A stretch of 22,135 nucleotides of DNA from Chlorobium sp. (lineage in GTDB: Bacteria; Bacteroidota; Chlorobiia; Chlorobiales; Chlorobiaceae): the NCBI GenBank assembly GCA_028282595.1, contig JANQHQ010000022.1:1-22135 (forward strand). The letters are read 5' to 3'. The position numbers and the translations under genes were made by a program. Below are positions 7,021 to 13,249 of this stretch, piece by piece. Within the stretch, counting starts at the first letter, position 1. Every line of letters begins with the position of its first letter. A model generated the notes under the pieces. It saw only the letters and a program-made list of their open reading frames with translations. It was not told the DNA's origin and searched no databases.

Positions 7021-7050
7021 CTCCTTGAGAAACTTGTGATTTAGCCAACG

Positions 7051-7068
7051 CTCGCCGTCACCGGCGAG
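7051..7068. repeat. Perfect 7-bp stem-loop
   Basis: CTCGCCG-TCAC-CGGCGAG forms a perfect GC-rich stem with a four-base loop, about 80 bases downstream of the VOC gene on the minus strand. There is no T-run after it, so it is a poor intrinsic terminator. It may be a REP-type hairpin left from the transposase-associated sequence just beside it. Confidence 0.45.
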
Positions 7069-7110
7069 AAGAAGATAATATACGAATCTCGGCCCGCTTA
7101 TTTAGGCTAC

Positions 7111-7129
7111 GGAACAACGTCCCCTATTC
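7111..7129 (-). repeat. RAYT-associated end motif TAGGGGACGTTGTT
   Basis: On the minus strand this reads AATAGGGGACGTTGTTCC. Related copies are at 5785–5805 (TAGGGTACGTTGTTC) and 8150–8166 (TAGGGGACGCTGTTT). The last lies ~80 bases upstream of a RAYT transposase start, which suggests the motif is the 5' end of that transposable unit. Here it is followed toward the VOC gene by short CTATTC tandem repeats (about 7120–7143). Confidence 0.5.
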
Positions 7130-7149
7130 CCTATTCCTATTCCATTCTC

Positions 7150-7560
7150 TCATTCATGAAGCCATGGCGCATAACTCAGTCCCACCAATACACCCTCGGG
7201 GCTCATGAACCTTGCAACTGTCTGCCCCCATGGTTCAGTACGGGCTTCGTGGACGAACTCCTGCCCATTCTCCTTCATTTCCTGCACCGCAGCTTCCACA
7301 GCAGCGGCACTCGCCAGCTCGAATTCAATAGTTGCTGTGGGCTCAAGAACACTCTCTGGCCATTCATCCTGCCCAAAACAGGACTGGGCGACCATTGAGA
7401 GGGGCCATACACCAAAGTGATTCGCTCCAGGAAATTTATCCATGAAACGATAATCGTCCATCGTCTCGAGCGGTAGACCCAGCACATCCTGATACAGGGA
7501 CGCACTTGCTTCCGGGTCTTTGGTTATTGAAGCAAAACCGGCAATGCACTTGATTTCCAT
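7150..7560 (-). CDS. VOC-family (glyoxalase/bleomycin-resistance-like) protein
   Basis: A complete 136-residue single-module VOC protein. An N-terminal βαβββ unit (IAGFASITKDPEASASLYQD, GLPL, YRFMDKFPGANHFGVWPL) is followed by the second unit (TIEFELAS through GQTVARFMSPEGVLVGLSY). The closing SPEG-x-LVGL resembles the usual DPEGN-x-ELxx metal site, with Val/Gly in place of the common Glu, so metal binding by the canonical site is doubtful. GGAGGG lies five bases before the ATG. That start is about 23 bases from the R' box of the attC site at 7583–7656, the tight spacing usual for genes opening an integron cassette. The exact activity (lyase, dioxygenase or binding/resistance protein) is not readable. 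Confidence 0.85.
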   Translation of the reverse strand: MEIKCIAGFASITKDPEASASLYQDVLGLPLETMDDYRFMDKFPGANHFGVWPLSMVAQSCFGQDEWPESVLEPTATIEFELASAAAVEAAVQEMKENGQEFVHEARTEPWGQTVARFMSPEGVLVGLSYAPWLHE

Positions 7561-7582
7561 CTAACCCTCCATGACTCAAAGC

Positions 7583-7656
7583 GCCTAACGCCCCGCATCA
7601 GCGGCTTTCAAAATGCGCCAGCGGTTTAAAAGTCCGTCTGCATGCGCTTGTTAGGC
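7583..7656 (-). repeat. Integron attC (59-base-element) recombination site
   Basis: Read on the minus strand it begins GCCTAAC-AA-GCGCATGCAG and ends CTGATGCGGGGCGTTAGGC. Thus R'' (GCCTAAC) and R' (GTTAGGC) are perfect inverses, and the adjoining L arms pair with one unpaired G, the extrahelical base expected in attC. Total length is 74 bp. It starts 12 bases after the stop of the glyoxalase fragment (7669) and the next gene starts just beyond R', the exact layout of a cassette junction. No integrase gene is in the window. Confidence 0.85.
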
Positions 7657-7668
7657 ACAATTTTTGAT

Positions 7669-7935
7669 TCAAGACTGCAACTCCATTATGTTTCCCTCGG
7701 GATCAGCCACATACCGGAACACAAGATCCCTAACATCCTGTATGTGTCTTTCAGTTAGATCACCAACAATTGAATCTCCTTGTGCGATAACCTTTTCCGC
7801 AAAGACTCGCACACCATCAACGGCAAAAGCAATGTGTAAAAATCCAGGGGTGTTGATGTCTATTTGAGGTCTTTCCGGCATTTCACCGTATTCAAATATC
7901 TCTAATGTCAGTCCGTTTTCTTTATATCCGGGCAT
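7669..7935 (-). pseudogene. Glyoxalase/VOC protein, C-terminal fragment
   Basis: The 88 residues from MPGYKENGLTLEIFEYGEMP to DPEGNIMELQS are the second half of a VOC domain: the GFLHIAFAVDGV strand and the metal-binding Glu of the ending YVADPEGNIMELQS. The first βαβββ half is missing. Just upstream in the minus direction lies a RAYT transposase fragment in another frame, with an in-frame TGA four codons before this ATG. The gene seems to have lost its 5' half when the transposase-derived DNA arrived. Its stop is 12 bases from the attC R'' box, so it was the gene of that cassette. Residual translation from the ATG is possible but no ribosome site is evident. Confidence 0.7.
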
Positions 7936-8069
7936 ACGGCCATTTCACCCGTGTGACAAAGAAACTCTTTTCTGTCTTCATCGTCCCGAACGATAATCTC
8001 CTTTTCGATTCCGCGGATTATCACATGATGCAATGCCCCCGGCGCATCCAGCCTTGCTCCTCTCGGCAT
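7908..8069 (-). pseudogene. REP-associated tyrosine transposase (RAYT, Y1_Tnp), N-terminal fragment
   Basis: From the ATG at 8069 the minus strand reads MPRGARLDAPGALHHVIIRG followed by IEKEIIVRDDEDRKEFL. This is the characteristic opening of RAYT/Y1 transposases (R-x-DAPGALHHVI-x-RG-I, then the RDDEDR-x-x-FL helix). Similarity ends after about 38 residues, where the sequence passes into the glyoxalase fragment in a different frame and stops at 7908. The catalytic HUH and Tyr region is absent, so it is inactive. It is evidence for a RAYT unit having landed here. Confidence 0.75.
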
Positions 8070-8378
8070 ACTATCGTTTCCCGCTTGTTGAAAGAAACCG
8101 GTTTTTCCTGTTTTGAATAGAAGAAGCTCACCTCACCTTTCAACCTAATAAACAGCGTCCCCTAATCATTATTCATGAACAAACTTCTGGGTAAGGTTTT
8201 TCTTATCGTGGACAATTGTTCACTATGCGCACTATGCGATGCCCGCTTGGTTTTTAAAACTAATCCACAACCCCTAGTCCTATCACCTATTCCAAAGAAA
8301 ATGTTGCGATTTTGCTGCCCGTGCTTATTTTCTTATTAGCGCATTTCTCCACATCTCATTGAGTTTTTGTTCAAATGC
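8070..8378. other. Intergenic region with a RAYT-end motif
   Basis: On the minus strand the motif TAGGGGACGCTGTTT (8150–8166) lies ~80 bases upstream of the RAYT start, as expected for the end of such a unit. A 9-base direct tandem repeat CACTATGCG occurs twice at 8221–8238. I see no gene, tRNA, convincing terminator or promoter in the rest. It separates the cassette area from the TIR operon. Confidence 0.5.
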
Positions 8379-9062
8379 CTATATCCGTTTATACTTATCC
8401 ATAAAATCTTCCATTATATTTGACGGATTATCTTTTTTCTCACATTGCGGACAATATTCATCATATATTGATCCGCCGTTCTTTTTCCAGCATATCATAT
8501 GCATCCATTTCGAGCAATTAGGACACTGTAAGACTGGCTTAAGAATCTTGCTATCACCAATTAGTTTTTCGTCACAAAATTTGCAATACACATCATCGAA
8601 TGCTCGACCAGTATCATTTTCTATTTTCCAAATCAATAAAAGCAAAAAAAGGAAATGAATAATCAAAAAAAACAATAGAACACAAAGAACCACCAGAACT
8701 ATAACCTCAAAGGTCGATGCCACTTGGAATGTTACGATCGGATTCAGTGCTCCACTAACAACGTAGCTAACACCAAGCGTAAACATGAAAAATATTGCAA
8801 TACCAGTACCGAGTCGCACACGTGGATCAGGGCTATTTCCCCAATAAACCCCTATCATTTGAAGCCCAAAAAAACCAAAAATAATCCATGCGATAGCAAT
8901 CGCAATAAGTTGGATTCCACTTAATTCTTTAAAGGCTAATATCACATCAGTGCTACCACTCAAATAATATGTGAGGCCTAGCGCAACAAAGAAAAGAATA
9001 ATTGTTGATATACCGAGGCAACCTTTAACTTCGGTCGGAAGTTCGTTGACTTTTGGCGCCAT
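8379..9062 (-). CDS. Four-TM membrane protein with C-terminal RING/PHD-type zinc finger
   Basis: A 227-residue protein. Four membrane helices are predicted (about residues 15–35, 50–73, 86–106 and 118–146), followed by a cytoplasmic treble-clef zinc finger. Its ligands are Cys160-x2-Cys163, Cys180-x2-Cys183, His188-x2-Cys191 and Cys204-x2-Cys207, which is C4HC3 spacing. The CPNC…H-x2-CW-x2-NGG…C stretch resembles prokaryotic RING-type fingers (H-x2-CW…NGG). A short charged tail follows. Such fingers are known from bacterial conflict and ubiquitin-like systems; E3 activity is not implied by sequence alone, and no ubiquitin-like gene is nearby. AGGGAT lies before the ATG. It is the last gene of a three-gene minus-strand operon, 42 bases after the ATPase gene. 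Low GC marks it as part of the island. Confidence 0.75.
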   Translation of the reverse strand: MAPKVNELPTEVKGCLGISTIILFFVALGLTYYLSGSTDVILAFKELSGIQLIAIAIAWIIFGFFGLQMIGVYWGNSPDPRVRLGTGIAIFFMFTLGVSYVVSGALNPIVTFQVASTFEVIVLVVLCVLLFFLIIHFLFLLLLIWKIENDTGRAFDDVYCKFCDEKLIGDSKILKPVLQCPNCSKWMHMICWKKNGGSIYDEYCPQCEKKDNPSNIMEDFMDKYKRI

Positions 9063-9104
9063 CTTTTTATCCCTATATGCTTAGCAAAGTTGTTTTTTAA
9101 AGAC

Positions 9105-10448
9105 TTAAATCTGCCTTTCCAGAAATTGATTCGTTTCCGGAAGCCCCTTTGACATTTCAAAAAGACGCATTACGGTTCTTTGTTCTTTCTTTCCTTTTTC
9201 CAACTGCCGCATTAACCAAATTTCTCTCTCTTGAACTAACGAGTCAATCGCAACATTCAACAAAGCGTTTCTTTTTCTGGCTGTCAATCCTGCACTCAAC
9301 ATAACTCCGCCAAACAACAAAAAAAGTATCGAAGCATTACTGGTAGCCGTCCGGTCAGTAAAATAACTATAAGCAGCAACTTCCGTGTAGGATAAATCTC
9401 GTGTTCGCTCACTCTCTGTTACGTTTGAGGGCATACGACTGGAATAAGTCAACCCACCGATACCAATCACTGAAAGCAACAATCCTATCCATGTCAAATG
9501 TATCCCTGCACGTAAAATTTTCATCCAACGAGAATTTTTCAACCTCGGAGCAATTGTAGCGAGATGAGTGATGTAAGCCGGAAATGCGATTGACGGTGGC
9601 GGAATCAACTCTGGCCATTGAAACCTGAAGACTTTTTCGAGTAGTTGGACAACATAGTCCTTAAAAATTGCTAACCGAAGCTCATCTATGTTATCAAACC
9701 CTTCGGTTTCATCAAGCACCTCTTTTGTAAAAGGAATAGCATGATATATGTCTCTTGTTTTCTTCAAGTCATCGAGTCGATCTGCACGTAAGTACTTGTT
9801 GACAACAGTTTTCATAAATCCATCGGAAAACTGCGGACGAATTGCGCTAATGCGTGCGCTTTGGTCATCGACTCGATCAAAAGCTGCCGGCTCAGCAAGA
9901 GTAATACACAGGGCAGCATCAGATATTTCTGCTGCCACTGCAGTATACATGTCAATAATTGCGGTACAATCGATAACTATACAAGAAACCTGATGTGAAT
10001 CTACGGCTTGTTGTAGTGCTGTAACCATAATTTCTTTAACACGTCCAGGATCGGCTTTTGCCCCCGTAAGATAAGCATCAACATCTTCCCTCGAAGCTGA
10101 TGGTATAAAATACAGCTCCCCATTCCTGTCGTCAGAAGTCCCTTTCTGAATTTTAACTTGGGCTGTAACATTCAATGCACACACCTTTGATGGGTCGTCT
10201 AGACTCACAAGATCATTGAATGTTGGACTATTTGCAAAAGTTGACTCCATATACTGACGTGTAAGCTGTCGATGATGGACGTCTAAATCAACAAGCAATA
10301 CACTAGGTCCATTTCCATCGGTACCTGGAGCTGAAAGGAGTAACTCTGCGACATACTGCGCAATAGTACTCTTTCCCACACCGCCACGCGTTCCAAAAAA
10401 CGAAATGACGGGCACTTGGCGATTGTTACGTACAATCTCGTTTGGCAT
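9105..10448 (-). CDS. MinD/ParA-like (SIMIBI) ATPase with C-terminal membrane hairpin
   Basis: A 447-residue protein. The N-terminal ~290 residues form a ParA/MinD-type P-loop domain: deviant Walker A GTRGGVGKST (residues 19–28), Walker A' LLVDLDVHHRQLT (51–63), and switch/Walker B CIVIDCTA (~155–162). The signature lysine of the KGGxGK[ST] motif is Arg21 here, while the P-loop Lys26 is kept. Two membrane helices follow (about residues 308–333 and 372–392), joined by a ~35-residue loop, and then a charged helical tail (LVQEREIWLMRQLEKGKKEQ). The ATPase and tail should be cytoplasmic. MinD/ParA proteins dimerise on ATP and act at membranes or DNA; here the membrane contact is permanent. AGGAA precedes the ATG. 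It starts 19 bases after the TIR–FGE gene and is clearly co-transcribed with it. Confidence 0.82.
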   Translation of the reverse strand: MPNEIVRNNRQVPVISFFGTRGGVGKSTIAQYVAELLLSAPGTDGNGPSVLLVDLDVHHRQLTRQYMESTFANSPTFNDLVSLDDPSKVCALNVTAQVKIQKGTSDDRNGELYFIPSASREDVDAYLTGAKADPGRVKEIMVTALQQAVDSHQVSCIVIDCTAIIDMYTAVAAEISDAALCITLAEPAAFDRVDDQSARISAIRPQFSDGFMKTVVNKYLRADRLDDLKKTRDIYHAIPFTKEVLDETEGFDNIDELRLAIFKDYVVQLLEKVFRFQWPELIPPPSIAFPAYITHLATIAPRLKNSRWMKILRAGIHLTWIGLLLSVIGIGGLTYSSRMPSNVTESERTRDLSYTEVAAYSYFTDRTATSNASILFLLFGGVMLSAGLTARKRNALLNVAIDSLVQEREIWLMRQLEKGKKEQRTVMRLFEMSKGLPETNQFLERQI

Positions 10449-10467
10449 GATATTTTCCTAATAAGCG

Positions 10468-11664
10468 TTATTCTTCATTACGCAAAAGTCTAAAGCCAAT
10501 GTTGCATCGGCGTTCATTTGCGTCCATTTTTCTGTACACATAACCAATACCCCAATACTCGCAAAGTTCTAAATAGCTTCCACCTCCAACCGCTGGGGTT
10601 CCATCTGGCATTAATACCCATTCCGAAACGTTCCCGACAAGTTGCCTGATGCCTTCGACAGTATTACCTTGCGAATAAGAATCCACACTGACCACCTTAT
10701 TTTTCCGTCCTTCCTTTCCATTGCAAAACCCTGGATTAAAGTCATCTCCCCACGGATAAAGAAAACCAGAGGATCCCGACACCGCAAGTGTGCGTTCGTC
10801 AGCAATTGGCAATCGTGCGCCGACATGTCTTGCGAATGCCTTTGCTTCGGCAAAAGAAATATTTACTACGGGTAGATTTGCCATTACTGACGGAAACGGA
10901 AAACCATTTTCAGAAACTAAACTGCGCATCCAATGTTTAGGCCAATCTGTAACACCAACACTCTTAATATATATCCAATATTCATTATTAGTGATACAAG
11001 CTTCACTCATAAAAAACTTCTTCGACCTAATATTCACATTTTTCTTACTCAAAATAGACCCTCTAGAGTTCCACCCTATTTTACATTGTTCAGCCACATT
11101 GTTTACCTTTCTCTGTATTTCACTGCTACTCTTGCACGATCCGTCAGAACTGAATGAAATAAATCTCAAACCGTTGTAACAGTATTTTTTCGGGATGTGC
11201 ATCAACTTTTCTTCGAGATCAGCATAACGTTTCTCTGACACCTCTTTGTCTGGCTTTGAGCCCGATATTCCCCATACTAATCGGTCAATGTTTTTCTCAG
11301 AAAGCCCCGAGCGAAAATCGACCCAAGTAAAGTTTCCCAGGAACAGAGGCAGTTCAACTTTGGATGGCGCCTCAGGTAGCAACACTGGGATAACTGGTAG
11401 CCCATTCTTAACGAACTGTGATAAAACAGCACGCATTTCTGGTTGCTGCCATGGGCCGATACCCTCACCACCAACAAACACCACTGCTGATTTTGCTTTT
11501 CTGATGACCTCTTCGAGTGCTTCTTGCCATGGCCGTCCGGGCACAAGCTCCCAGCTGTCGAGCCAGACTCTAAGTCCGCGTTGCTTAAGCAACCCACCGA
11601 TATCTTCCACAACCGGCTTGTCTAGGCTATTGTGGCTTAGAAAAACATCAAAAGTCTGGCACAT
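10468..11664 (-). CDS. TIR domain fused to FGE-like (sulfatase-modifying-factor fold) domain
   Basis: A 398-residue fusion. Residues ~4–135 are a TIR domain: FDVFLSHNSLDKPVVEDI, then VWLDSWELVPGRPWQEALEE with Glu39 at the position of the catalytic Glu of NAD-cleaving TIRs, and AVVFVGGEGIGPWQQPEM. After a linker, residues ~211–398 show an FGE/SUMF1-type fold: ITNNEYW, LPVVNISFAEAKAFARHVGARLP, YPWGDDFNPGFCN, GNVSEWV, GGGSY and a closing IGFRLLR. The Cys pair of active formylglycine-generating enzymes (SYLC…YC) is missing: Glu366 and Trp371 stand there, so this half is probably a ligand-binding module. Known TIR effectors cleave NAD+ or make signalling nucleotides; that role here is inference. 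It is the first gene of the operon with the MinD-like and RING proteins. The Shine-Dalgarno sequence is weak. Confidence 0.83.
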   Translation of the reverse strand: MCQTFDVFLSHNSLDKPVVEDIGGLLKQRGLRVWLDSWELVPGRPWQEALEEVIRKAKSAVVFVGGEGIGPWQQPEMRAVLSQFVKNGLPVIPVLLPEAPSKVELPLFLGNFTWVDFRSGLSEKNIDRLVWGISGSKPDKEVSEKRYADLEEKLMHIPKKYCYNGLRFISFSSDGSCKSSSEIQRKVNNVAEQCKIGWNSRGSILSKKNVNIRSKKFFMSEACITNNEYWIYIKSVGVTDWPKHWMRSLVSENGFPFPSVMANLPVVNISFAEAKAFARHVGARLPIADERTLAVSGSSGFLYPWGDDFNPGFCNGKEGRKNKVVSVDSYSQGNTVEGIRQLVGNVSEWVLMPDGTPAVGGGSYLELCEYWGIGYVYRKMDANERRCNIGFRLLRNEE

Positions 11665-11993
11665 GCTGACACTTAGAATAATGAACTCAATCCTGAACCC
11701 CGATACAGTAGATATTTAACGCTAACATTATCTGTTACCTACACCACGGACTCCCTAAAAAAACCTTTAAAATATACAGCATTTTTGCTTTACCCTTCAA
11801 ACAAAAACAGCAGCACCTGGTAAAGCGAGTTACGACGATCCTGAGCGAGTCGCTAAAGGTTTATCCGAAATACGAGTTCGATGCCCCTCCACCCATAACC
11901 CACAAAACCTGAAAACCACGACTGGCAAAAGAGGCTTTGCCGGTGTATCTTTATTGCCCTGAGCTCATGTAAACAAAACCTTCACAACAACCC
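11665..11993. other. Intergenic region between divergent TIR operon and apbE
   Basis: This 329-base stretch must hold the promoter for the minus-strand TIR operon and that of apbE, but I cannot place either with confidence. A 6-bp stem-loop GGCAAA-AGAGGC-TTTGCC lies at 11924–11941, followed by a loosely T-rich stretch. Base composition changes here from the AT-richer island to the GC-rich core, so it is the likely right boundary of the island. No tRNA or obvious attachment repeat is visible. Confidence 0.5.
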
Positions 11994-13016
11994 ATGCGCC
12001 CACGCCCGCTGTCACTCCTGACCATACTCGCCCTCTTTCTCACTCTTCTCGCCTGTTCCGGCGTGGAGGGGGACCTGAGGATCTACGAGCAGGAGAAGGT
12101 GCAGATGGGGACGGTGATGAAGATCAAGGCGGTTGGGCCGGGTGGTGAGGAGGAGAGCGTTCGGGATGCGTTCGGGGCGGCGTTCCGGGAGATTTCGGAG
12201 CTGGAGTCGGAGTTGAGCGAGTGGCAGCCGGCGAGTCCGGTGTCGGCGGTGAACCGGGAGGCCGGAGTCCGGGGCGTCAAGGTTCCCGCTTCGGTCGTGA
12301 CGGTTGCAAAGGAGGCTCTGGAGATCGCCGGGAGAACGGAAGGGGCGTTCGACGTCACGTTCAAGCCGCTCGGCAGGCTGTGGAACGTCACGGAGCGAAG
12401 CGCGCCTCCCTCCCCGGACAGTATACGGGCCGTGCTGAAGCTGGTGGATTACCGCAAGGTGCGGCTCGATACCCTGAAAGGGACCCTCTTCCTGAAGAAG
12501 TCCGGCATGGAAATCGGGTTCGGGGGGATCGCCAAGGGGTATGCGGCACAGCGTGCGGGCGAAGTTCTGGAAGAGCACGGTATGGATAATTATATCATCA
12601 ACGCCGGGGGCGATCTCTATGTCAGGGGGAAAAAGGGCGAACGGCGCTGGACCTCGGGCATAAAGAACCCGGACAACAGAGAGGGAAAACCGGTTCTCGC
12701 CTTCTCGGTCCTCAAGGCCTGCGGCATCGCGACGAGCGGGAACTACGAAAGCTACTTCACGCACGACGGCGTGCGTTACCATCACATCGTCGACCTTGAA
12801 ACCGGTTATCCCGCTCGGGGGGTGAAGAGCGTGACGGTGTTCTCCGAAAACCCGGCGCACGCCGACGCCTACGCGACGGCGTTCTTCATCCTCGGCCATG
12901 CGGAGGCCCTGCGGATTGTGGAACGGGACCCGTCGCTCGCCTTCATCCTGATCGACGACGACGATACGACCTATAGAAGCCCGAATATCGGCGAGTTTAT
13001 CGAGGATATAAGATAA
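11994..13016 (+). CDS. apbE: FAD:protein FMN transferase (ApbE), lipoprotein
   Basis: This 340-residue ApbE-family enzyme covalently attaches FMN from FAD to Thr residues of membrane redox proteins such as the NQR/RNF subunits NqrC/RnfG. The N-terminus is a lipoprotein signal, LLTILALFLTLLACSG, with Cys21 in the lipobox, so it should be anchored on the outer face of a membrane. Family motifs in order: KVQMGTVMKIK, GAFDVTFKPLGRLW, EIGFGGIAKGYAAQRA, YIINAGGDLYVRG, IATSGNYESY, HHIVDLETGYPARG and ADAYATAFFILG. The last two contain the Asp/Ala/Thr residues that bind Mg and the flavin. Length is normal. It is the first gene of the GC-rich core right of the island and stands alone; no NQR or RNF gene is in view. 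Confidence 0.93.
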   Translation: MRPRPLSLLTILALFLTLLACSGVEGDLRIYEQEKVQMGTVMKIKAVGPGGEEESVRDAFGAAFREISELESELSEWQPASPVSAVNREAGVRGVKVPASVVTVAKEALEIAGRTEGAFDVTFKPLGRLWNVTERSAPPSPDSIRAVLKLVDYRKVRLDTLKGTLFLKKSGMEIGFGGIAKGYAAQRAGEVLEEHGMDNYIINAGGDLYVRGKKGERRWTSGIKNPDNREGKPVLAFSVLKACGIATSGNYESYFTHDGVRYHHIVDLETGYPARGVKSVTVFSENPAHADAYATAFFILGHAEALRIVERDPSLAFILIDDDDTTYRSPNIGEFIEDIR

Positions 13017-13053
13017 TCGGGAATCGGGATCGGGTTTCGGGATCGAATGGATT

Positions 13054-13085
13054 GCGGTGGCGTTCGATACCGATTCCGACAGCGA
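13054..13085 (+). repeat. Dispersed GC-rich repeat fragment
   Basis: GCGGTGG…TTCGATACCGATTCCGAC here resembles the last 31 bases of the window (22105–22135). It follows a short degenerate run of ATCGGGA units (13015–13046) after apbE. It probably belongs to a family of intergenic repeats of this genome; both copies lie near a REP-like palindrome. Confidence 0.4.
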
Positions 13086-13213
13086 CGGCGAACCCCGAAA
13101 GAAACAATCGGAGTATCAGTTCACAAACCGTCGCGAGCAGTCCGAATCTCGACCGGTTCATAAGGGAACAGTAAGATAGCGCTGCCTACCAATCGCATGT
13201 ATCCCTATACAAC

Positions 13214-13239
13214 GGGTCGGCACAGGGACCGACCCCTAC
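13214..13239 (-). repeat. REP-like palindrome, copy 1
   Basis: On the minus strand it reads GTAGGGGTCGGTCCCTGTG and ends in GCCGACCC. The stem GGGTCGG/CCGACCC is a perfect 7 bp around a CCCTGTG-type loop. The same architecture, GTAGGGGC…CCCTGTG…GCCC, occurs at 22073–22098. It lies just downstream of pgi and may also act as its transcript end. Confidence 0.6.
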
Positions 13240-13249
13240 AAAAAACGAT

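Noticed and set aside
7120..7143. CTATTC-type tandem repeats as a CRISPR or phase-variable tract
   Set aside because: Only a few imperfect 5–7 base units, outside any gene and not at a promoter I can identify; no spacers.
10468..11664. Sulfatase activation (formylglycine formation) as function of the TIR fusion
   Set aside because: The catalytic Cys pair is not present and no sulfatase gene is nearby.
11924..11941. Stem-loop GGCAAA…TTTGCC as an intrinsic terminator
   Set aside because: It has a 6-bp AT-rich stem, no solid T-run, and lies between divergent genes where no transcript should end.
12012..12899. Long antisense frame within apbE
   Set aside because: Arg/His/Pro-rich translation without domains, opposite a clear enzyme gene; a GC-bias shadow.
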